The notes: a model not told the origin generated them from the letters alone. A stretch of DNA of 18,540 nucleotides from an uncultured bacterium (GCA_905214315.1 CAJMLN010000040.1:1-18540); one strand, 5' to 3'; shown: positions 8,507 through 16,414, counted from the stretch's first letter. Made by a program: numbers and translations.

Positions 8507-8535
8507 ATTATATCCTTTTTGTTTTTGCAATTCAA
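8507..8535 (-). promoter_or_regulatory. Promoter of the oxidoreductase operon
   Basis: On the minus strand, TTGAAT (8535-8530) and a perfect TATAAT (8512-8507) are 17 bases apart. Transcription would start near 8500, about 26 bases before the ATG. The -35 lies inside the perfect palindrome CAATTCAATTG at 8528-8538, a possible operator. Confidence 0.7.
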
Positions 8536-8538
8536 TTG
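8528..8538. repeat. Perfect 11-base palindrome in the divergent regulatory region
   Basis: CAATTCAATTG is a 5+1+5 palindrome overlapping the -35 of the oxidoreductase operon and lying about 40 bases upstream of the AraC -10. It could be a repressor site. AraC-type proteins usually bind direct repeats, and AT-rich palindromes arise by chance, so the support is weak. Confidence 0.3.
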
Positions 8539-8556
8539 TTTATTTTGATAAAAAGA

Positions 8557-8585
8557 TTGCAGATATTGACTACAAATGCTATAAT
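8557..8585 (+). promoter_or_regulatory. Extended -10 promoter of the AraC-family regulator gene
   Basis: TTGCAG (8557-8562), a 17-base spacer and TATAAT (8580-8585) preceded by TGC, giving an extended -10. Transcription would start near 8592, so the ribosome-binding site (8593-8600) would be at the very 5' end of the RNA. This promoter rules out the upstream in-frame start at 8536. Confidence 0.6.
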
Positions 8586-8604
8586 TATAAAGAAGGTGAG
8601 TTCT

Positions 8605-9432
8605 ATGGCATTTATAAAGGAAATAAAATACGACGGAATTTATCTGCATCATTCACTGACGGAACATCCCAATCCGGAAAATACCTCTTTTAAAGCGCAT
8701 TTTCATGACCGTTACGAGCTTTATTATTTCATTTCCGGCAGCGGTTATATGGCCGTTGAAGGAAACCGCTACAATTTAACCGGCGGAGATTATTTTTTAA
8801 TGATGCCTGGCGAAACGCATTCCATGCATATTGATTTTTCTGTGCCCTACGAACGCTATGCCGTATTGTTTAAAAAGGAAATTTTTAAAAACGAGCTTTC
8901 GGATATCCTGCTGCATTTAGAACGAGATATCGGAAACATCTGCATCTGTCATGACGACGAAACCTTTGTAAAAAACGCCCTTCAGAATATTTTAGAAAGC
9001 GGTTCAACCTCAGGGCGTGCCTCAGCCATCTGTAATTTAGCCGCCGTTCTTGACCGCTGTAAAAGGAAAAATGATATTTCAGAACTTTCCGAAATTTCTG
9101 CCAATGAACTGGTTCGCGATATGATACGTTACATCAACCACCATATTTCCGAGCCCTGGAATCTGGACAGCCTGGCAAAAGAATTTTATCACGATAAAGC
9201 GTATCTTTGCCGCTGCTTTAAAGAAGAAATGGGTATCGGCATATGGAACTATACCTTAAAAAAACGTGTGATCTGCTCCCGCCAGAACATGTTTTTACAA
9301 AACAGCGTAGCTGCCGGCTTTGCCTCCAGTGGTTTTACGGACTACACGGCTTACTACCGCCAATATAAAGCACTTTTTCATATGTCACCGTCAGAAGACT
9401 TAAAAGAATACCGCAATCAAAACCCACGTTAA
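8605..9432 (+). CDS. AraC-family transcriptional regulator with N-terminal cupin sensor
   Basis: This 275-residue regulator has an N-terminal AraC-type cupin (about 25-110) containing H32-F-H34-D-R, typical of members that sense a sugar. The C-terminal double helix-turn-helix domain starts around residue 173 (MIRYINHHISEPWNLDSLA). Its second helix-turn-helix includes VAAGFASSGFTDYTAYYRQYK, split here only by family spacing. The frame opens at 8536, but that start lies upstream of the promoter. ATG 8605, with AAGGTG just before it, is preferred and removes 23 residues. The gene is divergent from two Gfo/Idh oxidoreductases and 15 bases ahead of the Nudix gene, so it probably controls the oxidoreductases and perhaps itself. 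Its natural ligand is unknown. Confidence 0.9.
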   Translation: MAFIKEIKYDGIYLHHSLTEHPNPENTSFKAHFHDRYELYYFISGSGYMAVEGNRYNLTGGDYFLMMPGETHSMHIDFSVPYERYAVLFKKEIFKNELSDILLHLERDIGNICICHDDETFVKNALQNILESGSTSGRASAICNLAAVLDRCKRKNDISELSEISANELVRDMIRYINHHISEPWNLDSLAKEFYHDKAYLCRCFKEEMGIGIWNYTLKKRVICSRQNMFLQNSVAAGFASSGFTDYTAYYRQYKALFHMSPSEDLKEYRNQNPR

Positions 9433-9447
9433 CAGAAAGGAGTTTTT

Positions 9448-9930
9448 ATGGAGCTTTGGGATATCTACGATAAAAACAGAAACCGTACCGGAAAATGCTT
9501 CCATGAAGGGATACAGCTTTCAAAAGGAGAATACGGTTACATCGTCCACATCATTCTGCGCAACAAAAGCGGCAAATATTTATTGCAGCAGCGTGCTTTC
9601 ACAAAAACATACTATCCCGGCATGTGGGACGCTACCTGCGGCCGAGTTCAGCACGGAGAAGACGGCCGGACAGCCGCTGTGCGCGAAGTACGGGAAGAAC
9701 TGGGGCTGAATGCCGCCCCCTCGGACCTGCGCCTGCTTTATCATGATATTTACCACGATTCGGTGCTTTTGGATATTTTTCTGTTAGAACTGGATTTCTC
9801 CTGTGACGACTGCATTCTGCAAAAGGAAGAGGTTGCCGCCGTAGGCCTTTTTTCCTTTGACGATATGCTGAAAATTCTCTCCTCCAGCAAGGACGGCGAA
9901 TACTTAAACGCCATAAAAAACGGATGCTGA
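9448..9930 (+). CDS. Nudix hydrolase (IDI/YfcD-like)
   Basis: This 160-residue protein has a complete Nudix box at residues 65-87: Gly65, Glu71, then R79-E80-V-R-E83-E84-L-G86, the metal-binding signature for hydrolysing a nucleoside diphosphate linked to another moiety. The N-terminal part (LWDIYDKNRNRTGK) and the segment GKYLLQQRAFTKTYYPGMW resemble the isopentenyl-diphosphate isomerase/YfcD branch. However, the true isomerase has additional residues that I cannot assign here, so a hydrolase is the safer call. AAGGAG lies 5 bases before ATG and the gene starts 15 bases after the AraC stop, so the two are co-transcribed. A possible weak hairpin (TTCCTG/CAGGAA, 9942-9958) follows, without a good U-run. 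The link to sugar breakdown is unclear; it could clean up a nucleotide-sugar or other diphosphate. Confidence 0.9.
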   Translation: MELWDIYDKNRNRTGKCFHEGIQLSKGEYGYIVHIILRNKSGKYLLQQRAFTKTYYPGMWDATCGRVQHGEDGRTAAVREVREELGLNAAPSDLRLLYHDIYHDSVLLDIFLLELDFSCDDCILQKEEVAAVGLFSFDDMLKILSSSKDGEYLNAIKNGC

Positions 9931-10137
9931 AAAAACTCCTCTTCCTGCAATACAGGAAAGAAAATTTTCATTCTTTATTGATAAAAAACAAGCATTGCAA
10001 CGCAATTGCTCTCCGGTATGGCTCTTTGTTCCACTGCTTGAAAAAAGCCGTGTTATCAAGAATATTCAGAATTCTTTCTGTTAGCCGCCAAAAATTTTGT
10101 GCCCACTAAACTTAAATTATTTAAAGCCGGCAAAACT

Positions 10138-10169
10138 AAAAAAGATACTCGTCTTTCAACAAGTATCTT
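10138..10169 (-). terminator. Intrinsic terminator of the ybaK-FAD-murI-nrdR operon
   Basis: Arms AAGATACT (10142-10149) and AGTATCTT (10162-10169) pair over 8 bases with a 12-base loop. On the minus strand the stem is followed by a U-rich run (complement of 10138-10143). It lies 6 bases after the nrdR stop. Confidence 0.8.
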
Positions 10170-10175
10170 ATTTCC

Positions 10176-10640
10176 TCAATTCTGCTCATTCGCCTTTAAA
10201 AGCGAACTTAATTCTTTCATAAAAGAATCAATATCCTTAAACTCCCGGTAAACTGAAGCAAAGCGCACATAGGCAACCTGATCCAGCTGCATCAGCTTGT
10301 CCATAATCATTTCGCCAATCTCCGTCGTACTAATCTCATGCTCCAAAGAGCTATGCACCTGACGGTCTATTTCATTTACTATATGTTCAATTTGCTCAGC
10401 AGAAACCTTACATTTTTCACAGGCCTTTACAATACCCAGCCGTACCTTATCAATTTCAAACAGCTGCCGGCTGCCATCCTTTTTCACCACCATTACCGGC
10501 GAAGTTTCAATTTTCTCATAAGTAGTAAACCGTTTGCCACATTCGGGGCATTCCCGCCTTCTGCGTATAACGCTTCCTTCCTCCGTAGGCCGGGAATCCA
10601 ACACTCGGCTGTCAAGGCAGCCGCAATACATACATTTCAT
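10176..10640 (-). CDS. nrdR: Transcriptional repressor NrdR
   Basis: This 154-residue protein is the standard NrdR length. The N-terminal zinc ribbon uses C3, C6, C31 and C34 (MKCMYCGC and RRRECPECGKRF), followed by an ATP-cone domain from about residue 49 to 139. NrdR binds NrdR boxes upstream of ribonucleotide reductase genes and represses them when dATP occupies the cone. The final residues include AYVRFASVYREF, highly conserved in the family. Its ATG overlaps the last bases of murI (4-base overlap), indicating translational coupling. It is the last gene of the minus-strand operon, with an intrinsic terminator close behind. No NrdR box or reductase gene was noticed in the window. Confidence 0.97.
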   Translation of the reverse strand: MKCMYCGCLDSRVLDSRPTEEGSVIRRRRECPECGKRFTTYEKIETSPVMVVKKDGSRQLFEIDKVRLGIVKACEKCKVSAEQIEHIVNEIDRQVHSSLEHEISTTEIGEMIMDKLMQLDQVAYVRFASVYREFKDIDSFMKELSSLLKANEQN

Positions 10641-11401
10641 AATATTCCTCCGCTAAGCAATTTACTATATAAAGCAAGCGTACCGTCATCTGTTTTTGAA
10701 GATTCTACGATTACACTGCCTTTTTTTTCCTGGCTGCGTTTAATTCCCCGCTGTATTAAAAGCTCGCGCAAATGCGCGACTGTCCCGTCAATCCCGTCAA
10801 AGATCAAAACATCTTCTCCCAACAGCTGACAAATACGCCTGGAAACAAAAGCATAGTGCGTACAGCCTAACACAACAGCCGAAGCTTTAGGAACCCCCTG
10901 AAGCAATTCTTTTAAATATTTCTCCAAAGCAGAGCGGCCAAAGGCTTCCTTTTCTATTTCCTCGGCCAGTTGCGGACAAGGTATTTTAAAAATACGGTCC
11001 CGCGTGTCCAGCTTGCGGATCAGTGCCTTTACTCTTTCCGATTCCAGCGTAACACAGGTCGCCATCAAAAGAATTTTTCCATCCGTTCGCTCAAGCGCAG
11101 GCTTTATGGCGGGCTCCATACTGACTACCGGAACCGGCAAAGTTTTCCGCAAAGCTTCCACCGCAATACTGGTAGCGGTATTACAGGCGACTACCAGTGC
11201 CTTGATTCCCTGCTGCATCAGCCTGTCTGCTGCCTGCAGCGTCAGTGCCAGCACCTCTTCCTTCGGACGAACGCCGTAAGGGGCATGAGCGGAATCGCCA
11301 AAGTATATATAATTTTCTTCCGGCATAACTTCAATGGCATGCCTTAATACCGACAGTCCGCCGACACCGGAATCAAAAAAGCCAATAGGCGCATCTATCA
11401 T
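10637..11401 (-). CDS. murI: Glutamate racemase
   Basis: This 254-residue enzyme interconverts L- and D-glutamate for peptidoglycan. The two catalytic cysteines are C73 (ACNTA) and C180 (LGCTHY), each in its conserved setting, with His182 next to the second. D10-S11 in GFFDSGVGGLS and FGDSAHAPYG (34-43) also match the family. Length is typical. The ribosome-binding site is weak (AGGA about 10 bases upstream). It follows the FAD oxidoreductase after 51 bases with no terminator seen, and it overlaps nrdR by 4 bases. It is thus most likely read from the strong promoter at 13731-13759, though a weak internal promoter in the gap cannot be excluded. Confidence 0.95.
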   Translation of the reverse strand: MIDAPIGFFDSGVGGLSVLRHAIEVMPEENYIYFGDSAHAPYGVRPKEEVLALTLQAADRLMQQGIKALVVACNTATSIAVEALRKTLPVPVVSMEPAIKPALERTDGKILLMATCVTLESERVKALIRKLDTRDRIFKIPCPQLAEEIEKEAFGRSALEKYLKELLQGVPKASAVVLGCTHYAFVSRRICQLLGEDVLIFDGIDGTVAHLRELLIQRGIKRSQEKKGSVIVESSKTDDGTLALYSKLLSGGIL

Positions 11402-11452
11402 AAACCAGCCATCCTATTTTTATTTTTTCCTGACCGCACAGACCATGCTTTC

Positions 11453-13219
11453 TCAATACAAATCAAAGGAGAAAATATGCACACACGTTTCCCCACCCCA
11501 AAGTTTTTGGGGAATCAGCGAAATCGCAAGCACCGGCGCGTCCACAACGATCTCGTTCATTCTTTTTATATTATGCGTTACATGTTCGCGCCTTATGCTG
11601 CCGTCAGCCAGCTTTATTTCCAAATCATACGCTTTTACCAGCGTATCCGGCACATGCATTTTAGGTGAATCCGGCAATATATTGGCCCGCATACTGTGGT
11701 AAGTTTCAGCGTCATCTCCCGGAAGCGTTCTGCGGTTTAAATCACTGTCAAAAACGATATGAGCGCATTCCACGTAAACCGGCTCTGCAAAGGTATAGGT
11801 AATCGCCTCACCGAGCTCTGTAAATACACCGTTCTCCCGGGAACCATACACGCTGTGGTTCCGATCCAGCCCGTTGCGCAGATTTTCAGCATTCTCACAG
11901 CCGGAAAGCGTCCCTTTCTGCGTAGCAGCGCCCGCTTTTCTTACCAAATACGGAATAAAGCAGTCCGCCCGCATCAGGCGCTGCTGCAGCTCCTCCAGAT
12001 AAAAGTCATACACTCCCTGCGGTGTCGTATTGTACTCTGTGGCGATAGCTGCTGCCTCCCCAACGGCCTGCCCTAAAACGGCACAGGTCATCATTACGCG
12101 GGAGGAACTCATTGCCGCATGCGTCATGCTGATATTTCTGCCGGCAAAAAACAGATTCGCAACATTGGCCGAAAACAGCACACGATACGGAATTCCGTAA
12201 ATATTTTTCATTTCTCCCCAGACATTGGGGGCGCCCAAATGATAAAATCCCCGCGGGTCGTGATCATCCAGCGGCCAGCCGCCATAAGCGATCACATCGT
12301 CAAAATGACCGCCGGAGAGGACGTCGCGCTGGTTCATGATATACGCGCCGACCATGCGTCTGGATTCCCGCTTTCCAGGCAAAAAGCCGACAAAGTCAAG
12401 CTGCCATTTTTCAGCGCCGTCAAAACGGCCGCTGTTTTTAAAATAATCCCAATACCCAAAGGCAAGGGCAACCAGTTCATCCCGTATTTCTTCGGTATCG
12501 GCAATAGAATCTCTGTCTCCTCCAAGCTCTAAATACCAGAAATTTTCACTCGTGCTGTCCATATGCGGCATACGCCGGGCAATGTCTTCCTCCGTCAGCT
12601 TTTTAGCCCAGGCAGGCGCGATAAATTCAATATCCTGGTCGGTTTTTCTGGCCTGAATCAGGCAGCTTAGTCCCATTGTCTGCTTATCTGCCGTTTGGAT
12701 GGACGTCTTTTCTTCAAATTCCCCACAGGCCTCACGCCCTATACGGTACTCGGCATGCGTAAGCGGGGCAAGGACACTGTCCCCCGAGCAGTCGGCAAAA
12801 TATTTTGCACTGACATGCTGCCAGGTCTGCGTCGTCATCTGCCAGCCGATGACCGTTTTGATTTTATCTCCCTCCATCTCTGCGTCACAGGCGGAAGTAT
12901 TGAGCAAAAGCGTAATATTCTTCTCGTTTTTTACCACACCAAACAGAATACTGTCCCATACCGAATAAATTTTATATGGATTCCTGTAAAGAGATTCCAG
13001 ATTAATCTCCTCAACAATGCCTGTTTCCCTGTTGTTCTCTCCCTGGGCACCACAGATCCACATACGGATCTCACTGGAAGCATTGCCGCCCAGCACCGGC
13101 CGCTCCTGCATCAAAACAACAGATTTACCCGCCCTGGCCGCGGCAATGGCAGCACACATCCCGGCCAGCCCCCCGCCAACGACGCAAAAATCCGCTTCAT
13201 GTGTTATGGTTTTTAACAT
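11453..13219 (-). CDS. FAD-dependent oxidoreductase (FAD_oxidored family) with C-terminal beta-sandwich
   Basis: This 588-residue protein has an N-terminal FAD-binding Rossmann fold (G15-G-G-L-A-G20), followed by the family hallmark VLGGNASSEIRMWICGA (42-58) and RETGIVEEI (64-72). These mark the FAD_oxidored (PF12831) group often found in sugar and polysaccharide loci of gut and soil bacteria, where the substrate is unknown. A second nucleotide-related segment (LFFAGRNISMTHAAM) lies near residues 365-385. From about residue 470 to the end the sequence resembles a discoidin-like beta-sandwich, possibly for carbohydrate contact. No signal peptide, so cytoplasmic. It starts 1 base after the YbaK-like stop, so the ribosome-binding site lies within that gene and translation is probably coupled. 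Its grouping with murI and nrdR appears to be a matter of position rather than pathway. Confidence 0.87.
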   Translation of the reverse strand: MLKTITHEADFCVVGGGLAGMCAAIAAARAGKSVVLMQERPVLGGNASSEIRMWICGAQGENNRETGIVEEINLESLYRNPYKIYSVWDSILFGVVKNEKNITLLLNTSACDAEMEGDKIKTVIGWQMTTQTWQHVSAKYFADCSGDSVLAPLTHAEYRIGREACGEFEEKTSIQTADKQTMGLSCLIQARKTDQDIEFIAPAWAKKLTEEDIARRMPHMDSTSENFWYLELGGDRDSIADTEEIRDELVALAFGYWDYFKNSGRFDGAEKWQLDFVGFLPGKRESRRMVGAYIMNQRDVLSGGHFDDVIAYGGWPLDDHDPRGFYHLGAPNVWGEMKNIYGIPYRVLFSANVANLFFAGRNISMTHAAMSSSRVMMTCAVLGQAVGEAAAIATEYNTTPQGVYDFYLEELQQRLMRADCFIPYLVRKAGAATQKGTLSGCENAENLRNGLDRNHSVYGSRENGVFTELGEAITYTFAEPVYVECAHIVFDSDLNRRTLPGDDAETYHSMRANILPDSPKMHVPDTLVKAYDLEIKLADGSIRREHVTHNIKRMNEIVVDAPVLAISLIPQKLWGGETCVHIFSFDLY

Positions 13220-13220
13220 C

Positions 13221-13697
13221 TTATTCCACGTCCTTTCCCTTGCAAACGTCTACCCAGCCAAGGCATGGAGTGATTTTTTCCAGTTCCTGCGGAGAAAACC
13301 TCCCGCAATTATTGGGTGCGCCGCAGGCGGGATAGACAAATTCAAATTTCTTTAACGACTCATCTAAATAAATTATCGCTTTCTCTCCTGCGGCAAATGG
13401 GCAGACACCCCCTACCGGATGACCGGTAAGCGGCAAAACATCTTGTGCCTGCAGCATTTTTGCTTTTATCCCAAAAGTCTCCTTAAACTTTTTATTATCT
13501 ATTTTTGTATCTCCTGCCGCAACGATAAGCAAGCAGCCGTCTTTAAAGTAAAACGCAAGCGTTTTTGCAATCTCTCCGGGTTTGCATCCGATAGCCGCCG
13601 CTGCAAGCTCCACTGTGGCACTGGAAACAGAAAACTCCATAAAGCGTTCCTGCATCCCGTATTTTTTCAAATAAGCCTTTACCGCATCTACTGACAT
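13221..13697 (-). CDS. YbaK/EbsC-family (ProX-like) aminoacyl-tRNA deacylase
   Basis: This 158-residue protein has YbaK/EbsC fold markers. Lys45 (AKTLAFY) corresponds to the key lysine of the family, and HPVGGVCPF (93-101) is the family's conserved loop. Members hydrolyse wrongly charged aminoacyl-tRNA, such as Cys-tRNAPro or Ala-tRNAPro; which one is not decidable here. GAGG is 8 bases before ATG. It is the first gene of a minus-strand operon with the FAD oxidoreductase, murI and nrdR, read from the promoter at 13731-13759. No unusual insertions or truncation. Confidence 0.9.
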   Translation of the reverse strand: MSVDAVKAYLKKYGMQERFMEFSVSSATVELAAAAIGCKPGEIAKTLAFYFKDGCLLIVAAGDTKIDNKKFKETFGIKAKMLQAQDVLPLTGHPVGGVCPFAAGEKAIIYLDESLKKFEFVYPACGAPNNCGRFSPQELEKITPCLGWVDVCKGKDVE

Positions 13698-13730
13698 TCC
13701 AAGTTCCTCAAAATTCCTATAGTTTTATAA

Positions 13731-13759
13731 ATTATAACATAGATAAAATTGAATGTCCA
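13731..13759 (-). promoter_or_regulatory. Promoter of the ybaK-FAD-murI-nrdR operon
   Basis: On the minus strand, TGGACA (13759-13754) and a perfect TATAAT (13736-13731) are 17 bases apart. Transcription would start near 13724, about 27 bases before ATG. It is back to back with the GH78 promoter. Confidence 0.75.
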
Positions 13760-13779
13760 CAAATTTAATAAAATTATTG

Positions 13780-13808
13780 TTGCACTGGAAAATAGAATTT
13801 GCTATAAT
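13780..13808 (+). promoter_or_regulatory. Extended -10 promoter of the GH78-like gene
   Basis: TTGCAC (13780-13785), a 17-base spacer and TATAAT (13803-13808) preceded by TGC. The layout is the same as at the AraC gene (TTGCA, 17 bases, TGCTATAAT). Transcription would start near 13815, with a leader of about 36 bases and GGGAG 8 bases before ATG. Confidence 0.7.
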
Positions 13809-13850
13809 CTTTCTGTGTTATGAATTTGTAACGGTAAGGGAGAATTTTTT

Positions 13851-16328
13851 ATGAATAAAACCGATTTTCAACATCATGTAATGACGCCGCAGGCCAGAGA
13901 ATGTTATCCCCAACAGGTAAAGGATATCTGGGGAAACGTATCCGGCGCGGAAAATCTGTTATCTGCAGGCACAGAAACCACGATTCTTCGCTATGACGGA
14001 GATATTGCCCCCAAAATTATTTTAGACCTTGGCGAAGCCTCCACCGGCGGTTATCCCGTTTTCAAAGTAAAATCCTTTGGCGGAGCGCCCGTGCTGCGGT
14101 TGGCGTATTCTGACTGGTACGATTATATTGTAGACGCACAATACGGTGAAATCGGCGATTTCCGCCGCGGCTGCTGCAAATACTTAGGCGTAGAGCTGCC
14201 GGTACTGCCCGGAGATCCTAACCGTTTTAACCTTTTCACCATCAGCCACAGCGGCCTTTATCTCTCTCCCCTGATTCAGGGCCAGCAGCGCTGGCTGATG
14301 ATCAAGCTGGAAACTCCCGGTTCCTTTGTGGAGCTGGAATATGTATATATTCATTATACCTCCAATATGGCCGCGCATGACGGATTTTTTGAATGCTCCG
14401 ATAAAGCACTGACCAAGCTCTGGTATGCGTCTACCTGGACCTGCCAGATTGCCACGCTGGAAAATTCTCAATCCTGGGACACGCTTTGCGGCACGTTGCT
14501 GCTGCGCGCGCTGACCAAGGGCAACGACGCCGGTATTTATAAAGACGGTACAACCCTGACGGACTACACCGTTGCGTTTGACGGTGCGATTGCGTATAAC
14601 CCCCATATGGGTTCCGGTATCGGCCTGCTGCTGCGTGCAAAAGATATCACCGGCGGCTACGCGGTATTTTTCAATTTAGATGGTACCGTACAGGCATATA
14701 AGAGAAAAAACAGCGTCTATACCCTTCTGGCACAGGCCTCTGTTGATTTCAAAGTACTGGATAATTATTTCTATGCCATTGAAGCCACTGCCCAGGGCAG
14801 CAATTTTACCGTAAAAATCGACGGAAAAACCGTTTTGACCTTCACCGACGCAGAATATGCCGCCGGTACTTTCGGCTTCTGCCAAACCACCGAAAAATGG
14901 GCGCTGGCAAAAAATTTAACGGTAACAGACAGCCGGGGAATTCTCTGGCAGGATGATTTCTGCCACGGCCTTGACGCCTATGAGTTTACCCGTTCCGCCC
15001 CATTTGTTTCCGACGGTGCCAAGCGCGACCGTCTGCCCTGGATCGGCGATTTAGACTGGGCCGGCAGAAATATCTACTATGCCTTTAAAGATTTTGCCGC
15101 CATGCCGGAAGCCATGCGAATGTTTGCCTTTCATCAGACGCCGGAGGGATATATCTGGGGCACCTGCTATCCGGAAAACACCAAAAAGCCCGCTATCGGT
15201 GAATACGGCTACTATGAATCCGATATCTTCTCCGCCTGGATTATCCCGACCCTTGCCGATTATCTGCTCTTTACCGGCGATACGGCTTTTGCCGAGGAAA
15301 TCTATCCCAACATCAAGGCTGATGCGGATTATTTATGGCGTTTTGTGGAAGCAGACGGACTCTTCAACCAGCGCTACGCCACCAGCAAAGGACTGTGGGA
15401 TCATGTATTGAATGATATCGGAAAATTCACCTATAATAACCTGATTGTTTCCGACGGCTTTTCCGAGGCTGCCTTTATTGCCGAAAAATTAGGCAAGAAA
15501 GACGATGCCGCCGAATTTATCCGCCGCAGAGATATTATGCACCGGGCAATTAAGAAAGCATTCTGGAACGAAGAAAAAGGCTGGCTTACCAAGAGCCTTA
15601 CCGACCGGGATATGTGTGAAATGGCCAACTCCCTTGCGCTTTCCATCGCCTTTTTTGAAAGCAGAACCGATGCTAAAAGAGCGCTTGACGCACTGCTTGA
15701 CCGTACGCCCGGCCACGGTAAAATTACGGCGCTTATGATCCGCGGCGCTTATATGTATGATTTTGACGAGGAAGCGATCCGTACCCTGATTCAACCAGGA
15801 TACCGGTATGTTGAGAACAAGGATGATTTTATCGTATACGACGCGCTGGAAAATCCCAATTTTGATTTTGCCTCCCACCGTATGCATCCGGCCAACTGGC
15901 TGAAAGCCTTAAACGATTGGCGCGGGCCGCATACCACATGGGAATGCATGACGTATCCGCCCCAGAAAGACAGTCACGGCGGTGCCTGGGGAGACCGTTC
16001 GCACCCGGATACCGCAGTAGCCCACATCCTTTCCGGCTACACGCTGGGTGTTCTTCCTGAGGAAATCGGATTTCAATCTTTTACGGTAAAGCCCCATACA
16101 AGCGGACTTTCCTACGCCAAAGGTATTGTTCCCACCGTATGCGGCGATATCGAATTCCAGTGGGAAAAGCACGACGATAACATGACCGTGGCTTTAGCCT
16201 TCAGCGGCAGCAATATCCTTACAGGCATTTGGCTGAATAAAAACGACGCCCGTGAATTTACCGTAACCTGCAACAAAAAACGATTTTTTGCCTGCGGGGA
16301 AGTAGACGGATATATTCTTTTCAAATAA
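13851..16328 (+). CDS. GH78-like alpha-L-rhamnosidase-type glycosidase with inserted beta-sandwich domain
   Basis: This 825-residue protein has an N-terminal beta-sandwich (about 1-200), an (alpha/alpha)6 catalytic barrel (about 385-750) and a C-terminal beta-sandwich, the GH78 layout. The segment D388-G-A-K-R-D393 through D400 (SDGAKRDRLPWIGDL) fits the GH78 acidic-residue region, with Asp at the spot where characterised members have the acid Glu. Glu698 (TTWECMTYPP) may be the general base. These assignments are from memory of the family. Between residues about 205 and 365 lies an extra concanavalin-A-like beta-sandwich (around GIGLLLRAKD, NLDGTVQAYKRK, FTVKIDGKTVLTF) that most family members lack. 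No signal peptide, so it should act on imported oligosaccharides in the cytoplasm. Alternatives are other six-hairpin glycosidases. Substrate unknown; L-rhamnose is only the family default. Confidence 0.83.
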   Translation: MNKTDFQHHVMTPQARECYPQQVKDIWGNVSGAENLLSAGTETTILRYDGDIAPKIILDLGEASTGGYPVFKVKSFGGAPVLRLAYSDWYDYIVDAQYGEIGDFRRGCCKYLGVELPVLPGDPNRFNLFTISHSGLYLSPLIQGQQRWLMIKLETPGSFVELEYVYIHYTSNMAAHDGFFECSDKALTKLWYASTWTCQIATLENSQSWDTLCGTLLLRALTKGNDAGIYKDGTTLTDYTVAFDGAIAYNPHMGSGIGLLLRAKDITGGYAVFFNLDGTVQAYKRKNSVYTLLAQASVDFKVLDNYFYAIEATAQGSNFTVKIDGKTVLTFTDAEYAAGTFGFCQTTEKWALAKNLTVTDSRGILWQDDFCHGLDAYEFTRSAPFVSDGAKRDRLPWIGDLDWAGRNIYYAFKDFAAMPEAMRMFAFHQTPEGYIWGTCYPENTKKPAIGEYGYYESDIFSAWIIPTLADYLLFTGDTAFAEEIYPNIKADADYLWRFVEADGLFNQRYATSKGLWDHVLNDIGKFTYNNLIVSDGFSEAAFIAEKLGKKDDAAEFIRRRDIMHRAIKKAFWNEEKGWLTKSLTDRDMCEMANSLALSIAFFESRTDAKRALDALLDRTPGHGKITALMIRGAYMYDFDEEAIRTLIQPGYRYVENKDDFIVYDALENPNFDFASHRMHPANWLKALNDWRGPHTTWECMTYPPQKDSHGGAWGDRSHPDTAVAHILSGYTLGVLPEEIGFQSFTVKPHTSGLSYAKGIVPTVCGDIEFQWEKHDDNMTVALAFSGSNILTGIWLNKNDAREFTVTCNKKRFFACGEVDGYILFK

Positions 16329-16342
16329 ATGTCAAATAGGTA

Positions 16343-16371
16343 TTGTACTTTTGAGTAAATTGTGTTAAAAT
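16343..16371 (+). promoter_or_regulatory. Possible promoter of the HPr-like gene
   Basis: TTGTAC (16343-16348), a 17-base spacer and TAAAAT (16366-16371). Transcription would start near 16378, giving a leader of about 65 bases that contains the hairpin at 16399-16414. Confidence 0.5.
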
Positions 16372-16398
16372 ATAAAAGAAGAAACAAAACAGATAATC

Positions 16399-16414
16399 CG
16401 TCGGACAACCGGCG
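16399..16414 (+). promoter_or_regulatory. GC-rich hairpin in the leader of the HPr-like gene
   Basis: CGTCGG and CCGGCG pair over 6 bases (one G-U) with loop ACAA. No U-run follows, so it is not a terminator. It stands out against the AT-rich leader and could be an RNA-stability element. Confidence 0.35.

Noticed and set aside
8566..8585. TTGACT with TATAAT as the AraC promoter
   Set aside because: The spacer is only 8 bases (14 to the next TATAAA), too short for sigma-A. TTGCAG with 17 bases and an extended -10 fits better.
8536..8604. In-frame upstream ATG for the AraC-family gene (23 extra residues)
   Set aside because: It lies upstream of the extended -10 promoter and has no ribosome-binding site, whereas ATG 8605 has AAGGTG at a normal distance and starts at the usual beginning of the cupin.
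9992..10011. Hairpin ATTGC/GCAAT in the gap after the Nudix gene
   Set aside because: Short, with a bulge and no U-run. It is not a terminator, and no small RNA promoter is seen nearby.
12695..13216. 173-codon plus-strand frame opposite the FAD oxidoreductase
   Set aside because: It is antisense to a clearly conserved FAD protein, with no ribosome-binding site and no recognisable motif.
13747..13754. AATTGAAT shared with the palindrome at 8528-8538 as a common operator
   Set aside because: Only 8 AT-rich bases, and in the minus-strand case at 8528-8538 it overlaps a -35 element. Chance similarity is likely.
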